A DNA stretch of 64,000 bases from Exiguobacterium acetylicum (GCF_022170825.1 NZ_CP081878.1:1452001-1516000); one strand, 5' to 3'; numbered from the stretch's first letter, positions 17,645-25,934 are shown. The notes: generated by a model not told the origin, from the sequence alone. Numbers and translations are program-made.

Positions 17645-19105
17645 TTAGCTTAATTCGATATACCATCTTTGACACTGCTTCGCCCAATCAATCGGAACAT
17701 CCATGATTCGTACTTCCTTTGCTGGCGTCGCATGTAAGGTGACGGTGACGGTTGCAAGACCGAGACGTTGTTGCATAAAGGACTCGGACAGCTCGAGTCG
17801 TTCGATGCCATCACGGCGCATCCAGTACGTAAGAGGGGCGAGTCCCCCTTGATGGAAGTGCAGCAATGTCGCACTCGTCGTATATGTACTGAGGCGGCGA
17901 CTTAAGAATTGCGACGTGATGACAGTAAAGCAAATCAACACGGCAAGAAGACGTAAGTTCGGGAACATGATCCACAGGCAAATCGGAATGACACCCCATA
18001 ACAAGGCAGTTCGGCATAATTTGACGAAGATTGCCTGTCGAGGAATCGTAAGCGTCCGAGTTGCCATTTTAAAATCAGGTAACATTTTCGGGATCAAGTC
18101 GAGCGCTTTTGAACGGTGGACGAACGGAAACAAGACGGCGGACGTATTTTTGTCTTGTTGCTCAGGATCAATCGAACTGATCATCTTGACTTGACTGATT
18201 CCGAGTAACTGATGGATGAAACGACTCCGCATCGTCAAGGCTTGAATCCGGTCTTTTGGAATCGAGAAGCGCGTGACGCTCTCCCAACCTTTTTCAATTT
18301 GGATCAATCGTTGATCTGCATCAATGCGAAAATCTGCGTATAAGCGATAATTCCGAAAGACACCATAACCGAGAGCAAGCATGATCAAGAGTCCGATCAT
18401 TGCAATGCTCATGACGTTAGATTGGGTACTGAAGGTAACGATTGAATTGACGATATCATCGAGCTCAAGAAAACGACTTAATTCTCGATAAACAGAAAAC
18501 AGAAGGAAGAAAAAGAACAACGGACTAAGCGACGTCAATGAAGCCAGCGCAATCTCCTTGAATTGAATCGCGTATTGTTCTTGATTTTGCGCTAGCATGG
18601 TCGTTGCGACTTCTGGTAGTGCCTCGGCATCATGCTGTCGTGTAACGATCGACTCGATCTGTTCCTTGATTTGCGTTGCCTCTTGTTTTGATAGCATCTC
18701 GAGACGAACGTCGGCATCTGAATCCGTTGAACCGGTCTCAATGACGAGTGACGTCAGACCCGTCACGCGGTGAAACAACGATTCGTATTCCGTGATCCCT
18801 TGGATCCGTTCATAGGGAATCTGCTTTTTTTCCGTCATGAACGCTCCTTTTTCAATCAGTAGCTCTTGCTTCTTAAGTTGATATGTAAAGTGTTTCCATT
18901 GCAACACGAGACCGATTAGGCGCATGAGAATGAAACTACCGAGCAACGTGTATCCATACCAAGAGAACAGTGGTAAGGATAAGCGGCGGAACAAGAAAGA
19001 GATGATGAGAACGACGAAGACAACTTCTTTCGTGGCAATGCCGAAGCGATACGGAATCCAGGCAGGATGGAGCTTAACGGAAGTCATGGGTGGTTCCTGT
19101 CGCAT
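17645..19105 (-). CDS. ydbT: YdbT-like membrane protein with repeated bacterial PH (bPH2) domains
   Basis: A 486-residue protein with paired hydrophobic segments at the N-terminus, middle (about 190-250) and near 360-400, each followed by a bPH2 domain (for example KKQIPYERIQGITEYES and FSIPKDRIQALTMRSRF). The start at 19105 is chosen because AAAGGAG lies just upstream on the minus strand. It overlaps the 3-prime end of ydbS by about 32 bases, the usual ydbST arrangement. In Bacillus subtilis ydbST belongs to the envelope-stress sigma W regulon. Its partner here is disrupted, so the complex may be non-functional. Confidence 0.85.
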   Translation of the reverse strand: MRQEPPMTSVKLHPAWIPYRFGIATKEVVFVVLIISFLFRRLSLPLFSWYGYTLLGSFILMRLIGLVLQWKHFTYQLKKQELLIEKGAFMTEKKQIPYERIQGITEYESLFHRVTGLTSLVIETGSTDSDADVRLEMLSKQEATQIKEQIESIVTRQHDAEALPEVATTMLAQNQEQYAIQFKEIALASLTSLSPLFFFFLLFSVYRELSRFLELDDIVNSIVTFSTQSNVMSIAMIGLLIMLALGYGVFRNYRLYADFRIDADQRLIQIEKGWESVTRFSIPKDRIQALTMRSRFIHQLLGISQVKMISSIDPEQQDKNTSAVLFPFVHRSKALDLIPKMLPDFKMATRTLTIPRQAIFVKLCRTALLWGVIPICLWIMFPNLRLLAVLICFTVITSQFLSRRLSTYTTSATLLHFHQGGLAPLTYWMRRDGIERLELSESFMQQRLGLATVTVTLHATPAKEVRIMDVPIDWAKQCQRWYIELS

Positions 19106-19249
19106 CAGCTGGCTCCTTTCGTGACGTACGATCCGATAAGGCAGTGATTCGTTGCGTGATTTCCGTTGCTTGTGCAAGCGGTAAAGACGGAATGTCATGG
19201 ACGTAACCGATCGTACCGATTTTGACCGTCGCAAGACCGTACTTTTTAC
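19074..19249 (-). pseudogene. ydbS: 3-prime part of ydbS-like gene, separated by a transposon
   Basis: The minus frame reads KKYGLATVKIGTIGYVHDIPSLPLA and ends at the stop at 19074. In intact YdbS proteins this follows directly after a QGPL(x) segment, which is found at the other side of the inserted element. The join would read QGPL-S-KKYGLATV, so the element sits inside the bPH2 domain. Confidence 0.85.
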
Positions 19250-19414
19250 AGAATTTACAAGCGAGAAAGCCCACTCCTTTAGGGGTGGGATGATAGCGAG
19301 TTCGGGGACGGGGTGTCTTCAGACACCTCATGTCCCCGACTGTTCTTCCTGATGAAATGCATTTATAGTAAATCTATAATGGAGTTAATTATTATGATGA
19401 AGGAGGTGTCAAAG

Positions 19415-20491
19415 ATGAGTCAAGTCGTCACGGTAGAAGTTCGAGTCTATGCCACTCGTCGTCAGGATGCCATCCTAAAAAGGATGGGCAAGACCTATAT
19501 TCATACCGCCAACCGAGTCGTGGCGAACATGGTCGCCTCCGAGGACGGGAAGAGGTGGTCGAGCAAGGACATCGATGCCCCCCTTCCGAGCGCCGTGAAG
19601 AACCAACTCGCAGGAGATGCCGTCGGCATCTACAAGAAAGCGAGGAAAGAAGCATTCAAACGCATCCCAGTCCTCAAAAAGCCGGTCTGCGTCTGGAACA
19701 ATCAGAACTATTCCTTCGACTTCGAGAGCATCTCCTTCCCCGTTTGGATGGACGGGAAGTCCGTGAAGATGCGATTCCGTGCTGCCGTGGTTGACAAGGA
19801 CAATCGGAATACCCGACTCCTTGCCAACAAACTCGGGACGCTCAGGGTCACGAAGAAGGGAAGGAAGTGGATTGCTCAGATTTCCGTCCATGTCCCGATT
19901 GTCCCTCGGACGGGGGTGCGGGTGATGGGGGTTGACCTCGGACTGAAAGTGCCGGCGGTCGCCGTCACCGACGACGACACGACCCGTTTCTTTGGGAACG
20001 GTCGTGAGAACAAGTACATGAAACGCAAGTTCCGTGCGGAACGGAAGGCGCTCGGCAAAAAGAAGAAGCCGAAGGCTATCAAACGACGCAATCAGAAGGA
20101 ACAGCGGTGGATGCGGGACAAGGACCACAAGGTCAGCCGAGCCATCGTCGATTTCGCAAACCAAAAGAAAATCTCTGTCATTCGCCTCGAACTCTTGGCG
20201 AAGATCCGGCAGACGGCAAGAACAAGCCGTAAAAACAACCAGAACCTCCACTCTTGGTCGTTCTATCGTCTCGCGTCCTTCATCGAATACAAGGCCGCTT
20301 TGTCGGGCATCAAGGTCGAGTATGTGGACCCCGCTTATACGAGTCAGACCTGCCCGTCCTGTTCCGTCAGGAACAAGGTGAGGGATAGGGTCTACACGTG
20401 TGCCTGTGGGTTTAAAGGACATCGAGACGCCGTCGGTGCGATGAACATCCGATACGCACCTGTGATGGATGGTAACAGTCCATCAGCCTGA
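19415..20491 (+). CDS. tnpB: TnpB RNA-guided endonuclease (transposon-encoded)
   Basis: A 358-residue TnpB. RuvC catalytic residues are visible: Asp174 in GVDLGLK, Glu259 in IRLELL and Asp338 in GHRDAVGAMNI. The zinc-finger Cys are at 313, 316, 329 and 331 (CPSC and CACG). The basic linker KKKKPKAIKRR lies at 216-225. The start at 19415 follows AAGGAGG at 19400-19406. TnpB proteins use a transposon-end RNA to cut DNA beside a target-adjacent motif and promote element retention. The catalytic triad appears intact, so the enzyme may be active. Codon use is richer in G and C than in its neighbours, consistent with transfer. Confidence 0.92.
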   Translation: MSQVVTVEVRVYATRRQDAILKRMGKTYIHTANRVVANMVASEDGKRWSSKDIDAPLPSAVKNQLAGDAVGIYKKARKEAFKRIPVLKKPVCVWNNQNYSFDFESISFPVWMDGKSVKMRFRAAVVDKDNRNTRLLANKLGTLRVTKKGRKWIAQISVHVPIVPRTGVRVMGVDLGLKVPAVAVTDDDTTRFFGNGRENKYMKRKFRAERKALGKKKKPKAIKRRNQKEQRWMRDKDHKVSRAIVDFANQKKISVIRLELLAKIRQTARTSRKNNQNLHSWSFYRLASFIEYKAALSGIKVEYVDPAYTSQTCPSCSVRNKVRDRVYTCACGFKGHRDAVGAMNIRYAPVMDGNSPSA

Positions 20492-20640
20492 GAACCTATA
20501 CGGTCTGTCTCAGGAGGGGTGATGGCACACCCCTACCTCAAGGCTCGGACGAAGCAAAAATGGATTGAGTCCGCCAAGCACTTGAGAATCCCACCCTCAC
20601 CAACGGTGTGGGCTTGCGGCTTTAGCCGTAGGAGTGTCAA
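20400..20640 (+). ncRNA. Predicted omega RNA (reRNA) at the transposon right end
   Basis: TnpB guide RNAs overlap the 3-prime end of tnpB and run to the right end of the element. Here the segment after the stop folds into several hairpins: AGGGGTG/CACCCCT near 20514-20533, GGCTCGGAC/GTCCGCC near 20543-20577, and CGGCTTTAGCCG near 20617-20628. The guide would be the flanking bases from 20641 (TGAGCGGTCCTTGTGATG). The boundaries are inferred by family analogy. Confidence 0.55.
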
Positions 20641-20995
20641 TGAGCGGTCCTTGTGATGTCTTAACGAAATAAATTTTTTCGATCGGAATGATCAGGTGTG
20701 TACGCATGAGAGCACCGTGCTTTAATTGAATGCACTGAGCATCGATCTCATAACGCCATGTCTTTTGCCGGTAAACAGGTAATACGGTGCACTCAATCAA
20801 AGCGGAAACGATCGTCACTGCAATCAACACGTAAAGGACGATCCCGATCCAACTAGACCACTGATAGTACGTATCGACGAACAGCAGACCAATCAATGCG
20901 ATTAACACGACAGTCGAAACCAACGCATCGGTCAATCGCCATACTTTGATTGCGTCTTTCGAGATGGTTTGAGTAGGTTCTTTTAATTCATACAT
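20641..20995 (-). pseudogene. ydbS: 5-prime part of ydbS-like gene, interrupted by a transposon
   Basis: The first 118 codons of a YdbS-like bPH2-domain protein: two helices at about 28-48 and 52-72, then the bPH2 start WRYEIDAQCIQLKHGALMRTHLIIP and KIYFVKTSQGPL. After that the frame runs into transposon sequence and stops after 14 foreign residues. AAAGGAAG precedes the ATG at 20995. Without the rest of the domain the protein is probably inactive. Confidence 0.85.
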
Positions 20996-21162
20996 CTACA
21001 TGACTTCCTTTCTACACTTTTTGTAGAGATACGTCTTTGATTCATTATCATAGTGTAAAATAATGGTATCATGTATAGGGGGGGTAAACCTATCACTAAC
21101 AGGAAAATTACCCCTTTCAAAACTGTAATGATGGATTCTTTGAAGTTGATTCATCATAAACG

Positions 21163-21210
21163 AAACACGTCCGAATGTCCTAAAACTCAGGATATCCGGA
21201 CGTGTTTTTA
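21163..21210. terminator. Rho-independent terminator
   Basis: AAACACGTCCG (21163-21173) pairs with CGGACGTGTTT (21197-21207), with a further internal stem TGTCCT/AGGATA. T runs follow on both strands. It serves the nucleotidyltransferase gene on the minus strand. Confidence 0.8.
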
Positions 21211-21222
21211 GGAGACATCGAT

Positions 21223-21984
21223 TCAGACGAGTGAACGGATAGCGTTTGACATGGCAGGGGAGACTGGATGAATCTGTTCGATGTAATCGAGAATTGCTAG
21301 TGCGGCTGTTTTATTTTGCGAATAGCCTGGCATCATCTCTGAGAATCGGTTGACCATTTCTGGAAAACGCTGCTCAATCCGACGTTCCGGAGCAAACGAA
21401 TCAACATATGTCGCTTCCTCTTGTTCAAAGGCTGATAAAACGTATAGTAATTGACCGACAGCAAATTGTTGAATCAAACGAAAGGCTGATAAAGTTTCGC
21501 CACGTGCTTCGCGACAGAGCCCGACATATAGGTTCGTCAGCGCTTCATGGATGGCGTAATCAATCGATGGATGTTCGTTCGAACTGTTATGCGGTTGCGG
21601 AACTAAGCGTTCAAAGTCGACGAAGGTAGGATTGCTCCAAACGATTCGCCCTGCGGAAAACGCAATTTCAGGTAGTTCATCTAGTTCAAAGATGGCAAAT
21701 TCGCCATAGATGCCGTCGTCAAACATGACTTTATGTCCATCCTTCGTATTCTGAAATTGAAATTGTAAAGGATGTGCGTTTTCTAACCAGTCGAGTTGTT
21801 CGATGAATCGAACCTTTTTACCGGGTTTTGCGATGACGAAAAAATCTAAGTCCGAATAGTCATCGAGTCGTTCGAGTTCTTCACCGACAGAACCGAGTCC
21901 GAGCAGGACAAGCGCATCATCTGTTTGTGCAATCGTTTGCCCAATCGTGTCTAATCGTTCTAATAATGCGTCTCTATGTGTCAT
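21223..21984 (-). CDS. Nucleotidyltransferase-fold protein (possible antibiotic nucleotidyltransferase)
   Basis: A 253-residue protein. The N-terminal nucleotidyltransferase motif is LGSVGEELERLDDYSDLDFFV near residues 30-50, i.e. GS followed by Asp-x-Asp, which binds Mg-NTP. A helical C-terminal domain follows, as in Lnu- or ANT-type enzymes that adenylate lincosamides or aminoglycosides. Substrate residues cannot be judged by eye, so a housekeeping or orphan role remains possible. AAGGAG precedes the ATG. Confidence 0.75.
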   Translation of the reverse strand: MTHRDALLERLDTIGQTIAQTDDALVLLGLGSVGEELERLDDYSDLDFFVIAKPGKKVRFIEQLDWLENAHPLQFQFQNTKDGHKVMFDDGIYGEFAIFELDELPEIAFSAGRIVWSNPTFVDFERLVPQPHNSSNEHPSIDYAIHEALTNLYVGLCREARGETLSAFRLIQQFAVGQLLYVLSAFEQEEATYVDSFAPERRIEQRFPEMVNRFSEMMPGYSQNKTAALAILDYIEQIHPVSPAMSNAIRSLV

Positions 21985-22023
21985 CTTTGTTGCTCCTTCA
22001 TTTAAGAGTCTCTATGTAATAAC

Positions 22024-22053
22024 CGCGGACACCTCGAGAAAAAAGCGTCCGCG
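22024..22053 (-). terminator. Weak hairpin downstream of the first-listed MarR gene
   Basis: CGCGGAC (22024-22030) pairs with GTCCGCG (22047-22053). The run of Ts lies in the loop rather than after the stem, so termination strength is doubtful. Confidence 0.35.
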
Positions 22054-22069
22054 ATTACCGGAAATACGA

Positions 22070-22492
22070 TCAAAAATGATCGCTTTGCATCTTATGCAGC
22101 AATTGATCAAACGTTTCGTGGTCTTTAGATGTAAAAGCACGGAAATAACGGTCGTCAATCTCTTCGATCTCAGGCGCTGATTGTTGAACGAGCGCTGCAC
22201 CATCCTCTGTCAACAGAATCCGCTTTTCTCGGTTGATCCGTTTTCGGATGACGAGATGCTCTGCTAAGAGTTTTTTTACGGTTTGCGAAATGGCACCACT
22301 TGAGAGCTCAAGCGTTCGTTCAAGTGATTTCTGCGTCGCACTCTCCTGATGATACAACGTCATCAGTAAATCGAATTGGGACTTCGAGAGTCCTTTAGGT
22401 TTCAATACATCGTTGACTTCTTTCGAATAACGGCCGTGGATCCGCTGAATGGCGTTCCAGTGCTGCATCGAAGATTCGAATGTGAAGGTCAT
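22070..22492 (-). CDS. MarR-family transcriptional regulator
   Basis: A 140-residue winged-helix protein with the MarR layout: LSKSQFDLLMTLYHQE, the recognition helix LSSGAISQTVKKLLAE, and the wing RKRINREKRILLTEDG. No conserved Cys sensor is evident. GAGGAGG precedes the start. It lies 19 bases downstream of a second MarR gene on the same strand. Confidence 0.88.
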   Translation of the reverse strand: MTFTFESSMQHWNAIQRIHGRYSKEVNDVLKPKGLSKSQFDLLMTLYHQESATQKSLERTLELSSGAISQTVKKLLAEHLVIRKRINREKRILLTEDGAALVQQSAPEIEEIDDRYFRAFTSKDHETFDQLLHKMQSDHF

Positions 22493-22511
22493 GTTTTTTC
22501 CTCCTCTTCAG

Positions 22512-22931
22512 TCATGCGGGATTGAGCTTATCAAAGAAACGGATTAATTCTTCCTGTTGTCGAGCCGTCAAGGCATTGAATTGTTCTTGTTGAAAACGAT
22601 CATAGGCGGGCAATACTTCTTGCAAGATGGCTGTTCCTTTGTCCGTCAACAGAAGATAGTTCGTCTTCCATTTCCGCTTGCGGGTGATCAATTGCCGCTC
22701 GAACAGTCGTTTGATTCCGTGTGAAATCGTTCCATCGGTCACTTGGATCCGTTCAGCGATTTCCTTCTGGCTCGTGCATGAGGTCGTTTGTAGGCAACGT
22801 AATACTTCAAGATTCGTATGGGATAGATCCCATTGTTTCAAGAATGCATTGACGCGCTTGATTTGTTGATTGTGGTACGTCGAAATCGTCTGCCAGCATG
22901 CCATGGGATATGTCTCTGTCGTTGTAGTCAT
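22512..22931 (-). CDS. MarR-family transcriptional regulator
   Basis: A 139-residue protein of the same fold as its downstream neighbour but clearly divergent in sequence. The HTH segment is TSQKEIAERIQVTDGTISHGIKRL and the wing is RKRKWKTNYLLLTDKG. Cys residues at CLQTTSC could sense oxidants or electrophiles. AGAGGT precedes the ATG. Tandem MarR genes often cross-regulate; the target here is not apparent. Confidence 0.85.
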   Translation of the reverse strand: MTTTTETYPMACWQTISTYHNQQIKRVNAFLKQWDLSHTNLEVLRCLQTTSCTSQKEIAERIQVTDGTISHGIKRLFERQLITRKRKWKTNYLLLTDKGTAILQEVLPAYDRFQQEQFNALTARQQEELIRFFDKLNPA

Positions 22932-23059
22932 GAGGAACCTCTTAAATGTAGAATGTACTGCTGATGAATTACTTTTACCATACCATATTAAAAATATGTA
23001 GTGCTACTAGTTTGAGCGGAAACCCATCACTTCCCATCATTGTGAAGAATCGATACAAA

Positions 23060-23086
23060 AAAAGACCTGAACTTGTCAGGTCTTTT
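23060..23086 (-). terminator. Rho-independent terminator (minus strand)
   Basis: AAAAGACCTGA (23060-23070) pairs with TCAGGTCTTTT (23076-23086). On the minus strand it is followed by seven Ts, right after the stop of the 176-residue gene. Confidence 0.9.
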
Positions 23087-23616
23087 CAATAAGGAACACC
23101 ATTCGATAAGGTAAGATACGAATCGGTCAATCGGAATCCATATTTCGTAAAACATTGATCCGAGACGCGTCCTTGTAAGGTGATCGTCGAATAATCACCA
23201 CGAATCGCGTAATGGGTATACTTCTTTTCGATGTCGTGGATCAAGGCTTCGAGTAGTAATCCTCGTTCACCAAGTCCTTCCTCACGGACATTGATTTCAA
23301 GTAGACAAAACGTACCGTACTCCGTAAGGGAAGTGCGCTCTGTTCGTTCATGGAGAACGGTCAAGAACGAACGTTTTGAGATGAGTGATCGATTATTTGG
23401 TGGTTCGAGGATCGTGACGTAATAACTGAGTGCCGGCGGACGTAAATTACGCGTGACTTCGACGACTTGCCGCTGATTGTTGTACGCGAGACCAACGATT
23501 TGCTCCTGCGGGTGATGCGGCACGGTCAGTCCTTCTTGCTCACAAACGGTTTGCCACTCGGCTTCTGGAATCCAGACAGCCTCTTCGGTTTTCGCTAAAG
23601 CTTTAAAGAACTTCAC
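23086..23616 (-). CDS. Hypothetical protein, possibly acetyltransferase-like
   Basis: A 176-residue soluble protein. The C-terminal half (GERGLLLEALIHDIEKKY, then CFTKYGFRLTDS) loosely resembles the end of GNAT folds, but the acetyl-CoA binding motif is not clear. Composition is normal and it has its own strong terminator. Function unknown. Confidence 0.6.
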   Translation of the reverse strand: MKFFKALAKTEEAVWIPEAEWQTVCEQEGLTVPHHPQEQIVGLAYNNQRQVVEVTRNLRPPALSYYVTILEPPNNRSLISKRSFLTVLHERTERTSLTEYGTFCLLEINVREEGLGERGLLLEALIHDIEKKYTHYAIRGDYSTITLQGRVSDQCFTKYGFRLTDSYLTLSNGVPY

Positions 23617-23819
23617 GTTGAACGGATGACCTCCTAAAGTGTATGTAAAATGACTATTCCCATCATGCCTGACGTGTAGACAAAAAACGAGTTACAATCT
23701 GACGACAAATCCTCTTCCTTTGTTACAAGTATACCGTGAAATTTCGTTTTGAAACAGACTACACCTCACGCCATCTTCTCTCTATACTAAATGTAACTCA
23801 TCCATTAGGAGGCGATCAG

Positions 23820-24221
23820 ATGAAGACAGTCGAAGGTCCGTTTTTTCACGGAACAAAAGCTATTCTTCAAATCGGAGATGTATTGACGCCGGGACATGCA
23901 TCGAATTTTCGGGAGCAACCGCTCGAGCACGTCTATTTCACGGCAACGCTCGATGCAGCGAAGTGGGGGGCGGAGCTCGCACGATCTGACGCTCCAGAAC
24001 ACATTTATCTCGTTGAACCACTTGGATCGTATGAGGATGATCCGAATCTAACGAATAAACGGTTCCCTGGTAATCCGACCCGGTCCTATCGTTCGACTGA
24101 ACCGGTGAAGATCATCGCCGAGCTCGGAACGTGGGAACGTCATACGGACGAGGAGATTGAGACGATGAAAGCATCGCTTCAGCAATTACGAGCAGAAGGG
24201 AAGGATACGATCATTGACTAA
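23820..24221 (+). CDS. arr: NAD+--rifampin ADP-ribosyltransferase (Arr)
   Basis: A 133-residue enzyme with the full Arr signature: FFHGTK (His10), GDVLTPGHASNF, HVYFTATLDAAKWGAELA (Tyr39), HIYLVEP, then EDDPNLTNKRFPGNPTRSYRS (Asp73/74). It transfers ADP-ribose from NAD to rifamycins, inactivating them. The start at 23820 follows AGGAGG at 23807-23812; the upstream in-frame ATG is less likely. Its stop overlaps the following unknown gene by eight bases. Family membership is very clear; clinical-level resistance is not proven by sequence. Confidence 0.93.
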   Translation: MKTVEGPFFHGTKAILQIGDVLTPGHASNFREQPLEHVYFTATLDAAKWGAELARSDAPEHIYLVEPLGSYEDDPNLTNKRFPGNPTRSYRSTEPVKIIAELGTWERHTDEEIETMKASLQQLRAEGKDTIID

Positions 24222-24756
24222 AAGACGAGGAAAGAACGTGTCTGTACAGGACGATGAATCGATCAAGCCAAAGACCGTGACCGCTATTGATCAGCTGCTA
24301 GTCGATGACTTGCATACCATTCGCCTGGATCAAGACGACGAGCGATTGATTACGATCATGGAAGATCCGTTCATCCCGCCTGTTGAAACAATCGTTGGAG
24401 TCTATTGTGTCTACCGGAAATCAATTCTAGATTTGCTGAAAGGAAAGATTAGCTCTGTCAATAGTTATGACTTCAAAGGAACGTTCTCAAAAGACAAACT
24501 CCTGACAGCAGAAAATGTCGAAGGGGTGCTCGATATGGCGACCTTCGTCGTCATTGCTTCAGAAGACAACACATATCTGTCCCACTATTTCATCGGTGGT
24601 GACGCAGAGAAACTTAATTCGATATTGAATGTATGCTTCGGTCATCCGAATTTAGTAGAGGACCAAGCGTCGAAACGATCCATCAAACGTTTCGAGCAGG
24701 ATGTTTTGACAGTTGAAAAGATGGGGTGCATGGAGTTGATCAGAAGCAAAGTATGA
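24214..24756 (+). CDS. Unknown protein translationally coupled to arr
   Basis: A 180-residue soluble acidic protein with no recognised motif. It begins at a TTG overlapping the arr stop. A GTG at 24238, preceded by GAGG, is an equally plausible start that would shorten it by eight residues. Sequence such as HTIRLDQDDERLITIMEDPFIPP and the later strands suggest a mixed alpha/beta fold. Coupling to arr implies a linked role or a shared promoter only. Confidence 0.65.
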   Translation: MTKRRGKNVSVQDDESIKPKTVTAIDQLLVDDLHTIRLDQDDERLITIMEDPFIPPVETIVGVYCVYRKSILDLLKGKISSVNSYDFKGTFSKDKLLTAENVEGVLDMATFVVIASEDNTYLSHYFIGGDAEKLNSILNVCFGHPNLVEDQASKRSIKRFEQDVLTVEKMGCMELIRSKV

Positions 24757-24770
24757 CGTCGTCACTCCCA

Positions 24771-25631
24771 TCATCGGTTGACGAGTCGTTCGAGCTGTCG
24801 CCGGTAGTCTTTTGATAGCGTGAAGACGAGACGATTGGTCCATTCTTGCTGCGTATCGAGAGGCGCATTTTCAAGTCTGTGTAAGATACGCCAAATGGAA
24901 ACGAGGTTTGCAGCTAGTAGATGATCGACAGTGAGAAGACATGTACGTTCAGATTGATAAGCGTCTAAAAAGCGGACCAACCACGGTTGACTCGATGTCG
25001 GATAATGGAACGAAGTAAACCAGCACATCCAGCCGATATCGAGTAATGGGTCACTGAAACATGCCCATTCCCAATCTAGTAAGGTAATAGTCCTTTCATC
25101 GATCAAACCATTATGAATTCCAAAATCGCCGTGTGATAACACATATTCGGACTTGCCAGGAAAACGTTCAATTAACGAACGGCTCTCATCCATCCACTTA
25201 TTTGAGACAAAGGAAACAGAATCCGTCCATGCAATTGGGGTTATAGGAAGTGATGATTGAGTTGAATCTTCAATCGAATGAATCGAAGTCGCCAGAAGTT
25301 CTCCTAGTCGAGCGTATAGGATTTCGATCTCATCGTCCTTCATTTGTGTAATCAGCTGTTGCATCGGTTGACCTGTTCGATACTCGATCAACAGTAAACA
25401 AGCTGGATTTAAATCAACGACTTTCAATACATTTGGAACAATTGACGCCTCGTGTAACAGGTGAAGTACATTCGCTTCGGTCATAATCGAGCGCTGAGCT
25501 CCGATTTTTGCGACTTGTTGAAACGAATCCGATTCAATCAGGTAGACATCATTCGTATACCCACCAGTTAGACGACGAGCCGTAATGGGAGAATCACTTG
25601 AAACATAGTGTGACCAATTCAATTCAGACAT
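24771..25631 (-). CDS. Aminoglycoside phosphotransferase (APH)-fold kinase
   Basis: A 286-residue protein. The kinase catalytic loop is LSHGDFGIHNGL (His167, Asp169, Asn174) and the Mg-binding Asp186 is in LLDWEWACFSDP. These match the APH/choline-kinase superfamily (HGDxxxxN). The start at 25631 is used because GGAG precedes it; longer forms lack a site. It may act on an aminoglycoside, macrolide, thiamine-like or choline-like substrate; sequence does not decide. Confidence 0.8.
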   Translation of the reverse strand: MSELNWSHYVSSDSPITARRLTGGYTNDVYLIESDSFQQVAKIGAQRSIMTEANVLHLLHEASIVPNVLKVVDLNPACLLLIEYRTGQPMQQLITQMKDDEIEILYARLGELLATSIHSIEDSTQSSLPITPIAWTDSVSFVSNKWMDESRSLIERFPGKSEYVLSHGDFGIHNGLIDERTITLLDWEWACFSDPLLDIGWMCWFTSFHYPTSSQPWLVRFLDAYQSERTCLLTVDHLLAANLVSIWRILHRLENAPLDTQQEWTNRLVFTLSKDYRRQLERLVNR

Positions 25632-25717
25632 CAAGCACCGAACTCCTTTTTTATTTACTTCTTTCATCTTACAAGAGAAGGATTAAGTGGTACAATATGT
25701 AAAAAGGGGGCGTTTCA

Positions 25718-25894
25718 ATGTCTCGCTTCAAACAAGAGAAGAAACCAATACTCGATCATCTCCGCGATGGTGTCGATCAAGGTCTAGGTAGTGCCGTACC
25801 CCGTGGACAAAACGACGGGATGCGCGGTCTTGAGATGCTCGCGGTGCTCGTCGTTCTCGGTGGTGGGTACCTGTTCTATCGGTGGTTCATGTAA
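25718..25894 (+). CDS. 58-residue small membrane protein
   Basis: MSRFKQEKKPILDHLRDG begins a charged, glycine-rich N-terminus, followed by one helix (MLAVLVVLGGGYLFYRW) at the C-terminus. AAAAAGGGGG precedes the ATG at a suitable distance. A bidirectional terminator follows. No family recognised. Confidence 0.6.
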   Translation: MSRFKQEKKPILDHLRDGVDQGLGSAVPRGQNDGMRGLEMLAVLVVLGGGYLFYRWFM

Positions 25895-25897
25895 TGA

Positions 25898-25934
25898 AAG
25901 AAGCATCATCCTTACGAGGACGATGCTTCTTTTT
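25898..25934. terminator. Bidirectional stem-loop overlapping the Rrf2 gene end
   Basis: GAAGCATC (25900-25907) with ATCC pairs with GGA.CGATGCTTC, followed by TTTTT on the + strand. It serves the 58-residue gene and probably the convergent Rrf2 gene. Confidence 0.75.

Larger units (their letters stand above)
19250..20640 (+). mobile_element. TnpB-only IS200/IS605-type (IS1341-like) element inserted in ydbS
   Basis: The element lies between two halves of ydbS. The left flank ends TTTTTAC (19243-19249), a typical insertion target of this family. The left end contains a hairpin, CCCACTCC with GGGGTGGG near 19270-19290. The right end finishes with GGCTTTAGCC and GGAGTGTCAA (20631-20640). There are no terminal inverted repeats or target duplication, as expected. 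No TnpA (Y1 transposase) gene is present, so mobility would need TnpA supplied elsewhere. An alternative left border at 19259 (after a second TTTAC) is possible but would leave three extra codons in ydbS. Confidence 0.85.

Noticed and set aside
19475-20422. A 315-codon open frame on the minus strand opposite tnpB
   Set aside because: It is a shadow of the tnpB codon bias, with odd composition and no ribosome site; TnpB itself has all motifs.
19415-20491. The nuclease as a Cas12-type CRISPR effector
   Set aside because: It is only 358 residues, sits in a transposon and there is no repeat-spacer array in the window.
22024-22053. A strong terminator after the MarR gene
   Set aside because: The T run lies in the loop, not after the stem, so it is listed only as a weak hairpin.
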